Assembly (NCBI GenBank): GCA_030145015.1
Contig: JAQYWI010000294.1
Span: 1-5,176, forward strand
Source: Desulfobacterales bacterium
GTDB taxonomy: Bacteria; Desulfobacterota; Desulfobacteria; Desulfobacterales; JAHEIW01
DNA: 5,176 nt
Direction: 5' to 3'
Shown here: positions 1-4,254 of the stretch, in pieces
How the letters are laid out: every line of letters starts with the position of its first letter
How positions within the stretch are numbered: position 1 is the first letter of the stretch
The notes under the pieces: generated by a model
Databases searched by the model: none
Told to the model about the DNA's origin: nothing
The model's input: only the letters and a program-made list of their open reading frames with translations
Program-made: the position numbers and the translations under genes

Positions 1-232
1 ACAAAAATTTTGCGCCGGGAAATTGGCCTCTTAAACATGCAAGAAAATCCCCGTCCGGTTTGATTTTTAATGAATCCGTGGCCACAATCAGGTCGAAATG
101 GAGGTCCAGCGGCAATTGTCCGGTCCCGGCTAAATCTGAAACCCGGTCGATGCTCTCAAAATACTCAGACAGCACGTTTTCAACTCGATTAATCTTTTCG
201 GTCCGTTTGGCGATCAGAAGCGCATTTGCCAT
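1..232 (-). CDS. Receiver-like domain protein, N-terminal 77 residues, truncated by the window edge
   Basis: The frame opens with ATG at 232-230 and runs off the left edge with no stop, giving 77 residues that begin MANALLIAKRTEKINRVENV. The fold pattern resembles a response-regulator receiver: a hydrophobic strand (ALLIA, residues 4-8), a helix (about 12-26), a hydrophobic strand (FDLIVATD, 46-53), then PDG (59-61) and FLACLRGQFPGAKIF (63-77), which matches the usual 'DG..flr.lr..fP...i' stretch. Asp53 lies seven residues before the Asp-Gly pair, where the phosphoacceptor is expected. The acidic pair that normally ends the first strand is absent: AKR stands where VDD is usual. This is therefore an atypical or pseudo-receiver, or an unrelated protein of similar pattern. 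A GTG 12 bases upstream could also start it. Neither start has a strong Shine-Dalgarno sequence. The gene lies downstream of, and in the same direction as, the small ORF and the sigma54 regulator. The receiver assignment is an inference from pattern. Confidence 0.6.
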   Translation of the reverse strand, partial: MANALLIAKRTEKINRVENVLSEYFESIDRVSDLAGTGQLPLDLHFDLIVATDSLKIKPDGDFLACLRGQFPGAKFL

Positions 233-305
233 TTTTCTTTTCACAGTTAAATGGTCGGAGAGGATAAGTTACTTTAAGTTCTGGAGTTTCTAAAATTTGG
301 TGAAA

Positions 306-521
306 CTATTTTTTTAATGAGATCGGGTGGTCCCCCGCGTATGGGCTTACGGGATAGTGGAATAAGATGCATCTCTCGCATATTTCAACCGGGTCAATTA
401 GGATAAAGCCCTTAAGTTCAAAGGCAGAAAGATTGATGCTCCCCCCCAGCGTTTTTGGGCAGGCGAAAATAGTTTTGTTTTTATGTAGCAACATATATGC
501 CAGATGAGCTGGTAAGCTCAT
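306..521 (-). CDS. Doubtful small cysteine-containing ORF, 71 codons
   Basis: I do not recognise this protein. The frame gives MSLPAHLAYMLLHKNKTIFA, then a segment with CPKTLGGS, a hydrophobic stretch GFILIDPVEI, and CERC followed by ILFHYP, ending in ISLKK and TAG. CERC plus the upstream Cys could suggest a metal site, but three cysteines are too few to argue it. The first nine codons fall inside a GATGAGCT/AGCTCATC repeat hairpin that belongs to the neighbouring repeat family. The true start, if any, is therefore more likely Met10 (ATG at 494-492), leaving 62 residues. No ribosome binding site is visible before either start. The stop lies 73 bases before the start of the receiver-like gene on the same strand, so co-transcription is possible. 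Alternatives are the tail of a decayed gene or a chance ORF. Codon content does not decide between these. Confidence 0.3.
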   Translation of the reverse strand: MSLPAHLAYMLLHKNKTIFACPKTLGGSINLSAFELKGFILIDPVEICERCILFHYPVSPYAGDHPISLKK

Positions 522-522
522 C
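503..522. repeat. Perfect 8-bp inverted repeat with GGTA loop
   Basis: GATGAGCT (503-510) and AGCTCATC (515-522) are perfect inverted copies around a GGTA loop. Beyond an A/A mismatch, two further C-G pairs extend the stem. The words are those of the AGCTGATGAGCTGGTAAGCT repeat family seen again at 4332-4375. It overlaps the first possible start codon of the small ORF at 306-521. No T-run follows on either strand, so it is not a typical terminator. Confidence 0.6.
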
Positions 523-528
523 AGGTTT

Positions 529-567
529 AAGGTTCAAGGTCCAAGGTTCAAGGTTGAAAACTCAAAG
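529..567. repeat. AAGGTTCAAGG short-period repeat
   Basis: Four to five degenerate copies of AAGGTTC/AAGGTCC at a spacing of 8-9 bases run into the start of the first CGCAGATT array. The words resemble the GGCTCAAGGCTGAAGG blocks that follow other arrays in the window, so they may be a diverged version of that module. Confidence 0.7.
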
Positions 568-570
568 GGA

Positions 571-660
571 TCCGCAGATCACGTAGATTACACAGATTAG
601 TTTGGGACACAGATCCTTCGGCAAGCTCAGGACAGGTTACGCAGATAAACACGGATAAAA
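571..660 (+). repeat. CGCAGATT short-period array 1, interrupted by a 23-bp element
   Basis: Degenerate units TCCGCAGATCACGTAGATTA and CACAGATTAG lead to GGGACACAGA. The 23-bp element at 614-636 follows, and then TTACGCAGATAAACACGGAT. The period is 9-10 bases. The tail matches the ends of arrays at about 1080-1106 and 3180-3196, where GCAGATGAACACGGATTAA-like sequence recurs. Confidence 0.8.
610..646. repeat. 37-bp direct repeat, copy 1 (23-bp element in array sequence)
   Basis: These 37 bases are identical to 737-773. The repeat consists of CAGA, a 23-bp core (614-636) containing CCTTCGGCAAGCTCAGGACA, and TTACGCAGAT. The flanking words are normal array sequence: deleting the core rejoins CAGA to TTACGCAGAT. 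The core resembles dispersed CTTCGGCAAGCTCAGG-type repeats that I recall as abundant in several unrelated bacterial groups. That comparison is from memory, not a search. Confidence 0.9.
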
Positions 661-692
661 GAAAACAAATCTGTGGGAATTGTGTCAAATTT

Positions 693-707
693 CTATCAGA
701 TTGATAG
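693..707. repeat. Dyad CTATCA-GAT-TGATAG
   Basis: A perfect 6-bp inverted repeat with a 3-base centre. It is followed by GGCGTCGGGTGG. The related dyad at 904-918 is followed by GGTGTTTTGGTGG, so homology extends beyond the dyad. No start codon lies within 170 bases, so an operator role for a known gene is not supported. Confidence 0.6.
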
Positions 708-734
708 GCGTCGGGTGGTTTAAGAATTACTGTC

Positions 735-779
735 CGCAGATCCTTCGGCAAGCTCAGGACAGGTTACGCAGATTACGTA
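735..779 (+). repeat. CGCAGATT array 2 with second copy of the 23-bp element
   Basis: This short piece reads CCGCAGA, then the 23-bp element (741-763), then TTACGCAGATTACGT. The 37-bp block 737-773 exactly repeats 610-646. Start-to-start spacing of the two copies is 127 bases. Confidence 0.85.
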
Positions 780-903
780 AAGGGCCTTCATTAAACGCAT
801 TAGGGTAAATAGAGTTCGAAAATTTTCAGATTGCACGGAAAGTGTCAGGTAGGGAGTCGGGTCAGCTGGAAAACCTACGCGGGCGCGGCTTCAGGAGTGG
901 GAT

Positions 904-949
904 CTATCAAGATGATAGGTGTTTTGGTGGGGGTCTATCATTTTGATTG
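904..949. repeat. Two CTATCA dyads forming a 13-bp hairpin
   Basis: CTATCA-AGA-TGATAG (904-918) is a dyad in itself. CTATCATTTTGATTG (935-949) is an imperfect version whose start is 31 bases further on. Together they fold: ATCAAGATGATAG (906-918) pairs with CTATCATTTTGAT (935-947) over 13 pairs, one of them G-U, around a 16-base loop. No T-run follows either arm, so it does not read as a terminator. It sits in a 180-base non-repetitive island. Possible readings are a small-element remnant, a structured RNA, or paired protein sites; none can be chosen from sequence alone. Confidence 0.6.
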
Positions 950-963
950 CATATTTCGGTCCT

Positions 964-1030
964 CAGACCGCGCCCGGCCTGTCCCGACTTGGCGGGGCCA
1001 TGCGAGCAAGGCGAGGCGGGCGGGTTACGC
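964..1030. repeat. 67-bp direct repeat, copy 1 (57-bp GC-rich element)
   Basis: These 67 bases are identical to 2930-2996. The block is CAGA, a 57-bp GC-rich element (968-1024), and TTACGC. The element is an imperfect palindrome: the part from GCCCGGCC to ACTTG is complementary at roughly two thirds of positions to CAAGGCGAGGCGGGCGGG, with a loop around GGGGCCATGCG. Its composition differs sharply from the surrounding AT-rich arrays, which suggests separate origin. Removing it rejoins CAGA to TTACGC. Confidence 0.9.
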
Positions 1031-1106
1031 CGATTTACGCAGATTAGATCCACAGAGCAAATAGATTAGGTTAGGACACGGATTTACGCAGATGAACACG
1101 GATTAA
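1025..1106 (+). repeat. CGCAGATT array 3
   Basis: Units TTACGCCGATTTACGCAGAT and ATCCACAGAG lead to GGACACGGATTTACGCAGAT, then GAACACGGATTAA. The same tail order (GGAC, GCAGATTAACGCAGATGAA, CACAGATTAA) appears at 3164-3196 and, more diverged, at 4470-4495. The array therefore has a defined 3' end and is not a uniform tandem repeat. The A-rich CCATAAAATAAAAA linker at 1111-1125 follows. Confidence 0.8.
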
Positions 1107-1259
1107 AAATCCATAAAATAAAAAACGGCTGAAGGCTCAAAAGCTATTAAGCTGGTAAGCTGCTGATCGTATCAATTCGTTAAATAGGTTAAAATGGATT
1201 GAATCCGCTGACTAATTGACCAATCAACTAATCAACCATTTAACTATGTTTTTGACAGG

Positions 1260-2627
1260 TTACACGTTGATATGATATTTTTTGATCTTGCGGTAGATGG
1301 TGGCTTCACCGACATTCAAAAGCATCGCCGCAATTTTGCGGTTTCCCGAGCTTTTTGTCAGCGCATTTTCTATTGCCTTTTGTTCGTACCAGGCCAGGGT
1401 GCCGCGGGTGGGTTTCGAATGCGCTTGAGAAGCTTTAGCTGAAAGCGCATATATCTTTTTCGGAAGATCCCAGGTCCGGATTAAATTCTTACTTCCCAGG
1501 GCCAAGGCCCGCTGGATCGCATTTTCCAATTCCCGGACATTTCCCGGCCAATCATAGGCTTCCAAACAGGCAAGCGCCTCGGGAGAAATTTCCTTCACCT
1601 GCGAATCATAAAAGGTAAAACGCCGGGCAAAGTGCCTAGCCAGTAAAGGAATATCTTCCTTACGATCTTTGAGCGGCGGGACATTAATATTCACCACGTT
1701 CAGTCTGTAAAAAAGGGCTTCATTAAAACTACCCTTTAAAACTTCCTCTTCCAGATCGCGATTCGTGGCAGCGATTACCCGGATATCGACGGGATATCGC
1801 TTACTGCTGCCAACCGGCCGGACTTCTCTCTCCTGAATGGTTCTTAGCAGTTTGGCCTGAACGGATTGGGGAAGCTCGCCGATCTCGTCCAGAAACAGGG
1901 TCCCCTTGTCCGCCGACCGGATAATACCCAGGGTCGATATATGCGCGCCGGTAAAGGCGCCTTTGACATGCCCGAAAAGCTCACTCTCAATGACGGTTTC
2001 ACTGATGGCGGCACAATCGACCGGCATAAAATTTTTTTTGTGTCGGCGGCTACGATCGTAAACGGCACGGGCGACAAGCTCCTTGCCCGTTCCGGTTTGT
2101 CCCTGAATCAATACAGGGGCGTCCGTTGGCCCCACCTGTGCGATTATTTGCTTCAGCTTCTTTACCAGCGTGGATCTGCCGACCAGTTCATCATGCCCAA
2201 TGCGGGATTCGATTTTAACCCCGGGAGTTCGATTCTCATTTTTGGCTTTCCATTTTTCGTAAAGCTGGGACAGGCAGAATCGCAAACCCTCGGGGGAAAT
2301 GGGTTTTTCTAAAAAATCGACAGCTCCCAGTTTAACGGCCTTGACCGCGGATTCGATGCAGCCGTAACCGGAAAGCATGATCGCCATGGTTTCGGGATGG
2401 TCTTTCTTTATCTCCTTTAAGAGGGTGATGCCGTCCATCCCCGGCATGACCACATCTATCAGAGTGGCGTCAATTCTCACCTTTTCCATTAGCGCCAGCG
2501 CGCTCTTCCCGTTCATGGCGGTATAAATCTGGTAGGAGGTATCACTGAAAACGGATTCAAGAAGGGAGATAATTTTTGGATCATCGTCTACCAGCAGGCA
2601 GGAAAATTTGGATTGAAGACTGGTCAT
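1260..2627 (-). CDS. Sigma54-dependent response regulator, NtrC-type (receiver / AAA+ / Fis HTH)
   Basis: A cytoplasmic two-component regulator of 455 residues, full length for the NtrC/AtoC/ZraR type. When its receiver is phosphorylated, such a protein oligomerises and uses ATP to open sigma54 promoters. The receiver domain (about 8-125) has the acidic cluster D14-D15-D16, phosphoacceptor D58, S86 in the switch position and K108 in EKP. The AAA+ domain (about 147-380) has Walker A GQTGTGKE (176-183; Gln where Glu is usual), the sigma54-contacting GAFTGA loop (223-228), Walker B GTLFLDEI (242-249), ATNRDL (287-292), an arginine-finger segment FYRLN (306-310), and GNVRELEN (362-369). A Fis-type helix-turn-helix closes the protein (NRKIAAMLL...ATIYRKIKKY, 429-451). 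The start is supported by AAAGG (2635-2639), 7 bases before ATG. No histidine kinase is adjacent, so its signal and targets are unknown. It is transcribed alone, with repeats on both sides. Confidence 0.97.
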   Translation of the reverse strand: MTSLQSKFSCLLVDDDPKIISLLESVFSDTSYQIYTAMNGKSALALMEKVRIDATLIDVVMPGMDGITLLKEIKKDHPETMAIMLSGYGCIESAVKAVKLGAVDFLEKPISPEGLRFCLSQLYEKWKAKNENRTPGVKIESRIGHDELVGRSTLVKKLKQIIAQVGPTDAPVLIQGQTGTGKELVARAVYDRSRRHKKNFMPVDCAAISETVIESELFGHVKGAFTGAHISTLGIIRSADKGTLFLDEIGELPQSVQAKLLRTIQEREVRPVGSSKRYPVDIRVIAATNRDLEEEVLKGSFNEALFYRLNVVNINVPPLKDRKEDIPLLARHFARRFTFYDSQVKEISPEALACLEAYDWPGNVRELENAIQRALALGSKNLIRTWDLPKKIYALSAKASQAHSKPTRGTLAWYEQKAIENALTKSSGNRKIAAMLLNVGEATIYRKIKKYHINV

Positions 2628-2634
2628 TTTTTAA

Positions 2635-2639
2635 CCTTT
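2635..2639 (-). promoter_or_regulatory. Ribosome binding site of the sigma54 regulator
   Basis: AAAGG on the minus strand lies 7 bases upstream of the ATG at 2627-2625. No other start in frame has a comparable site, so this fixes the start. Confidence 0.7.
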
Positions 2640-2653
2640 AGCAATTTACACCA

Positions 2654-2668
2654 GTGAATCCGATTCAC
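2654..2668. promoter_or_regulatory. Candidate operator, 15-bp dyad GTGAATC-C-GATTCAC
   Basis: Perfect 7-bp arms flank one central base, 26 bases upstream of the regulator's start codon. On the minus strand a TATATT word (2673-2678) lies just upstream, so the dyad would fall near the transcription start if that were a -10 box. That position suits a repressor or an autoregulatory site. No convincing -35 or -24/-12 partner was found, so the promoter itself is not assigned. Confidence 0.35.
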
Positions 2669-2725
2669 AAAATATAGGCCAGTTGCGATGAATCCCCCCG
2701 GCCGACAGGTGAGCGGTCATATCGT

Positions 2726-2766
2726 AATGTGATCAATCCGAAAATATTTTATTAGTTAATCACATT
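2726..2766. promoter_or_regulatory. Candidate paired upstream sites, AATGTGATCAA / TTAATCACATT
   Basis: AATGTGATCAA (2726-2736) and TTAATCACATT (2756-2766) are inverted copies matching at 10 of 11 positions. Their starts are 30 bases apart, about three helical turns, with an AT-rich spacer. They lie about 100-140 bases upstream of the sigma54 regulator's start, where enhancer sites for this class of activator are often found. Autoregulation is an inference; the inverted repeat is directly visible. Confidence 0.35.
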
Positions 2767-2929
2767 TTTTGTTTTATTTCAATACTTTTTGGGATCAGGA
2801 AGCTGGATAACACAAATATGGGTAAGATTGTTGATTTATTTCTTTATAGTTAGCCACAAACCGTCAAATATTCCCTTCTTTCTGATAAAAAAATGACGAA
2901 AAGAAGATCCATAGATTAAATAATATCCG

Positions 2930-2996
2930 CAGACCGCGCCCGGCCTGTCCCGACTTGGCGGGGCCATGCGAGCAAGGCGAGGCGGGCGGGTTACGC
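2930..2996. repeat. 67-bp direct repeat, copy 2 (57-bp GC-rich element)
   Basis: These 67 bases are identical to 964-1030 and in the same orientation. The two copies bracket the regulator gene, with starts 1966 bases apart. The element proper is 2934-2990, again placed between CAGA and TTACGC. Exact identity over 67 bases in otherwise drifting repeats implies recent duplication or ongoing homogenisation. Confidence 0.9.
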
Positions 2997-3001
2997 AGAT
3001 T

Positions 3002-3036
3002 TCGCCTCTGGCTCGTAAAGCTTACGGCTCGGAGAG
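3002..3036. repeat. Hairpin insert in array 4 (CGTAA-AGC-TTACG)
   Basis: Between two CAGATT-type words lies non-array sequence containing CTCTGGCTCGTAAAGCTTAC. Its core CGTAA (3014-3018) pairs perfectly with TTACG (3022-3026) around AGC. The flanks (TCTGGCT and CTCGGAGA) are only partly complementary. It looks like a third kind of small insert, next to the 57-bp element. Confidence 0.5.
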
Positions 3037-3202
3037 CAGATTAAAAAACCATAAAATAAAAACAAGCTCAAGGCAAAAAAGCAATCCACAGATTACGCAG
3101 ATTTCGCAGATTCGATCTACAAATTACAATCCACAGATTTTGCAGATTACACGGAATAGGATAGGACGCAGATTAACGCAGATGAACACAGATTAAATAC
3201 TT

Positions 3203-3304
3203 TTATCGGCTCAAGGCTGAAGGCTCAAGGTAAAAAATCGATCCGCAGATTTCGCAGATTACGCAAATTAAATCCTATCATCGGCTCAAGGCTCAAAGCT
3301 GAAA
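3203..3304 (+). repeat. Two GGCTCAAGGCT blocks with a short CGCAGATT array between
   Basis: TATCGGCTCAAGGCTGAAGG (from 3200) and CATCGGCTCAAGGCTCAAAG (from 3279) are near copies. Each follows a CGCAGATT-type array and an ATTAAAT linker. Between them, 3241-3270 is a three-unit array: CCGCAGATTTCGCAGATTAC followed by GCAAATT. The repeating order array, linker, GGCTCAAGG shows that these modules are duplicated together. Confidence 0.7.
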
Positions 3305-3451
3305 GAAAACAATGAGAAAACAATGAGGGGCCGGGGTTGCTTTGTTACGTTTCTATCTATCGATTCATTCCAACCTTATTTTTGTAAAAATATTTATTTA
3401 CGCACCACTTACCAAGGCAGCACCAAGCAGCTGCATGCAGTGCCTGCCAGC

Positions 3452-3532
3452 TCATGGCGGAAAACGACAGTTCATGGCTCCAGGAGGACGATTCATGGCG
3501 TAGACGGACAAGTCATGGCGGAAAACGACAAG
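3452..3532. repeat. Four-unit 20/21-bp tandem repeat (TCATGGCGGAAAACGACAAG)
   Basis: Units begin with TCATGG at 3452, 3472, 3493 and 3513, giving lengths 20, 21, 20 and 20. Units 1 and 4 agree at 18 of 20 positions and units 3 and 4 at 16 of 20; unit 2 is the most diverged. Each unit carries ATGG, and unit 2 ends in an AGGAGG-like word before the next ATG. That frame stops after two codons (ATG GCG TAG), so no gene follows from it. The array ends 22 bases before the toxin stop codon. Confidence 0.6.
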
Positions 3533-3554
3533 TCCTTTTAACTGGATATTCGAT

Positions 3555-3962
3555 TCATTTTTCTACACCATGGAGGATGTCCGAAAATGATCTTGGAGTT
3601 AATATCGGGATATTTTGAAAACTTTTTAAAACCAGTAAATCTTTATCACCCGTGACAATGTAATCTGCATTTGAGGCAACCGCTAAACCCAGTATTTTAA
3701 TATCATCAGGATCACGACAAACTTTCGCTGCGAGGGGTACTGAAATTGAGAAGTTTGCATGCTCACGTAAAAGTTCACCAATATTGTCAACGACGTTTTC
3801 AGGAAGTTTGATCTTAAGCCGGAGATTTCTCAGAATTTCATCTAATAAATCATCACTGAATACAATCTCATGCTCACTGAGACATACCTCCAGAATGGAT
3901 TCACAGAGCCCACGAGCAGCAAAGCCCGCAATAATGACATTGGCGTCAAGGACAATCTTCAT
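3555..3962 (-). CDS. PIN-domain toxin of a type II toxin-antitoxin system
   Basis: A 135-residue single-domain PIN nuclease of the family annotated as 'putative toxin-antitoxin toxin component, PIN family' (COG1569-like). Family members are Mg-dependent ribonucleases held inactive by the antitoxin encoded beside them. The conserved acidic residues are visible: D6 in VLDANVI, E42 in LLDEIL, the D84-P-D86-D87 cluster in CRDPDDIKIL, and D106/D108 in IVTGDKDLL. The family ending ILTPRSF (120-126) is also present. The length is normal, with no truncation. The start lies in an ATGA overlap with the antitoxin stop, and AAGG (3970-3973) sits 7 bases upstream, so translation is probably coupled. The specific RNA target cannot be read from sequence. 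Other PIN proteins act in RNA maturation, but the adjacent ribbon-helix-helix gene makes the toxin role much more likely. Confidence 0.92.
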   Translation of the reverse strand: MKIVLDANVIIAGFAARGLCESILEVCLSEHEIVFSDDLLDEILRNLRLKIKLPENVVDNIGELLREHANFSISVPLAAKVCRDPDDIKILGLAVASNADYIVTGDKDLLVLKSFQNIPILTPRSFSDILHGVEK

Positions 3963-4174
3963 GAAATAGCCTTGAAGATGTCTTCATCGGTCAAAAAGCC
4001 CTGGGCTTCAGCAAAAGGCAATGCCTTTTTCCGAAGGGCCCGAAATTTTTCGACAGCAACGTATCGCCGGATCGATTCACGCACAATGTCGCTAACAGGT
4101 TTATTCTGCTCCCGACTTAGCTTTTGCAAATCAGACCTTAAGTCGTTTGGCAATCTTATGGTTAGGGGGTTCAT
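3959..4174 (-). CDS. Ribbon-helix-helix (CopG-type) antitoxin
   Basis: A 71-residue DNA-binding antitoxin. The ribbon-helix-helix fold occupies about residues 3-45: strand PLTIRLP (3-9), helix A NDLRSDLQKLSREQ (10-23), a turn at NKPVS (24-28) and helix B DIVRESIRRYVAVEKF (29-44). The basic, alternating strand would contact the operator. The tail AQGFLTDEDIFKAIS (57-71) is typical of antitoxins paired with COG1569-type PIN toxins and probably binds the nuclease. I chose Met at 4174 because the fold starts straight after it. An in-frame ATG at 4222 would add 16 residues (MKLILDFSNFRVTTSY) that do not belong to the fold. Neither start has a clear ribosome binding site, so this choice is moderate. 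The stop overlaps the toxin start by 4 bases. By analogy, the antitoxin and its complex with the toxin would repress the operon. Confidence 0.9.
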   Translation of the reverse strand: MNPLTIRLPNDLRSDLQKLSREQNKPVSDIVRESIRRYVAVEKFRALRKKALPFAEAQGFLTDEDIFKAIS

Positions 4175-4225
4175 GTAAGACGTTGTAACACGGAAATTGG
4201 AAAAGTCAAGAATCAATTTCATCGG

Positions 4226-4254
4226 AATAGACTATATTAAATCCATAGCCTACA
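4226..4254 (-). promoter_or_regulatory. Possible promoter/operator of the toxin-antitoxin operon
   Basis: On the minus strand this reads GGCTATGGATTTAATATAGT before CTATTCCG. TATAGT is a fair -10 word. CTAT and ATAG flank GGATTTAAT as a short dyad, with another CTAT directly after it. A ribbon-helix-helix repressor could bind such closely spaced sites. No good -35 word was found, so this is tentative. Confidence 0.25.

Larger units (their letters stand above)
522..1259. repeat. Gene-free repeat mosaic between the small ORF and the sigma54 regulator
   Basis: This 738-base gap holds no credible gene. From left to right it contains: AAGGTTCAAGG units (529-567); CGCAGATT-type units (571-660) carrying a 23-bp insert; a stretch with a CTATCA-N3-TGATAG dyad (693-707); a second CGCAGATT piece with a second copy of the insert (735-779); a non-repetitive stretch (780-963) with a 13-bp hairpin; a 57-bp GC-rich element (968-1024); a third CGCAGATT array (1025-1106); an A-rich linker; GGCTGAAGGCTCAAAAGCT and AGCTGGTAAGCTGCTGAT words (1127-1165); and ACTAATTGACCAATCAACTA words (1210-1245) just after the regulator's stop. 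I see no hairpin with a T-run that would terminate the regulator transcript here. Confidence 0.8.
2926..3196 (+). repeat. CGCAGATT array 4, the longest, with two embedded elements
   Basis: ATCCGCAGA is followed by the 57-bp GC-rich element (2934-2990), TTACGCAGAT, and a hairpin insert (about 3002-3036). An A-rich linker (CCATAAAATAAAAA, 3049-3062) and a short AAGCTCAAGGC word (3064-3074) come next, then a fresh array at 3083-3196. The clean period-9 core is CAGATTACGCAGATTTCGCA (3089-3108). The tail changes to period 10 (GCAGATTAACGCAGATGAA). Period 9 keeps a frame open and yields Ile-Thr-Gln-like peptide repeats, which are not a gene. Confidence 0.8.
2628..3554. repeat. Gene-free interval between the sigma54 regulator and the toxin gene
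   Basis: The first 300 bases (2628-2925) are non-repetitive, AT-rich upstream sequence of the regulator, with the two candidate dyad regions described separately. CGCAGATT arrays carrying the second 57-bp element and a hairpin insert fill 2926-3196. A GGCTCAAGGCTGAAGG block (3203-3230), another short array (3241-3270) and another GGCTCAAGG block (3281-3304) follow. From 3305 to 3450 the sequence is unremarkable, apart from a doubled ACAATGAG and a perfect 10-bp palindrome CTGCATGCAG (3431-3440). A four-unit repeat then occupies 3452-3532. No credible coding sequence was seen on either strand. Confidence 0.75.

Noticed and set aside
60..293. 77-codon plus-strand ORF
   Set aside because: It is antisense to the receiver-like gene, which has the better protein pattern. 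Its product has no recognisable feature.
548..751. 67-codon minus-strand ORF
   Set aside because: Its sequence is translated CGCAGATT array and 23-bp element (LSVFICV, NLCNLRDLR words), a common spurious product of these repeats.
831..1064. 77-codon plus-strand ORF
   Set aside because: It spans the hairpin island, the 57-bp element and array sequence, and has no ribosome binding site or protein-like pattern.
1844..2077. 77-codon minus-strand ORF in another frame
   Set aside because: It is an out-of-frame shadow inside the regulator gene.
1866..2312. 148-codon plus-strand ORF
   Set aside because: It is antisense to the AAA+ domain of the sigma54 regulator, which carries every family motif.
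2641..2690. Possible sigma54 (-24/-12) promoter of the regulator gene
   Set aside because: The TGG...GC words present have the wrong spacing (8 bases between GG and GC) or lack the GC (CTGGCC...TGTG), so no consensus site is supported.
2966..3196. 76-codon plus-strand ORF with ITQI-type repeats
   Set aside because: It is a translation of the period-9 array. The period keeps the frame open without selection for a protein.
3083..3196. CRISPR array
   Set aside because: The repeat period is only 9-10 bases with no spacers of uniform length and no cas genes.
3482..3503. AGGAGG followed by ATG at 3495, which looks like a ribosome binding site and start
   Set aside because: The frame reads ATG GCG TAG and stops at once. 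The AGGAGG word is part of a tandem-repeat unit.
3323..3541. 72-codon plus-strand ORF
   Set aside because: It runs into the four-unit 20/21-bp repeat, whose unit lengths break any repeated frame. It has no recognisable domain or ribosome binding site.
3784..4178. Two plus-strand ORFs over the toxin-antitoxin genes
   Set aside because: They are antisense shadows of the PIN and ribbon-helix-helix genes.
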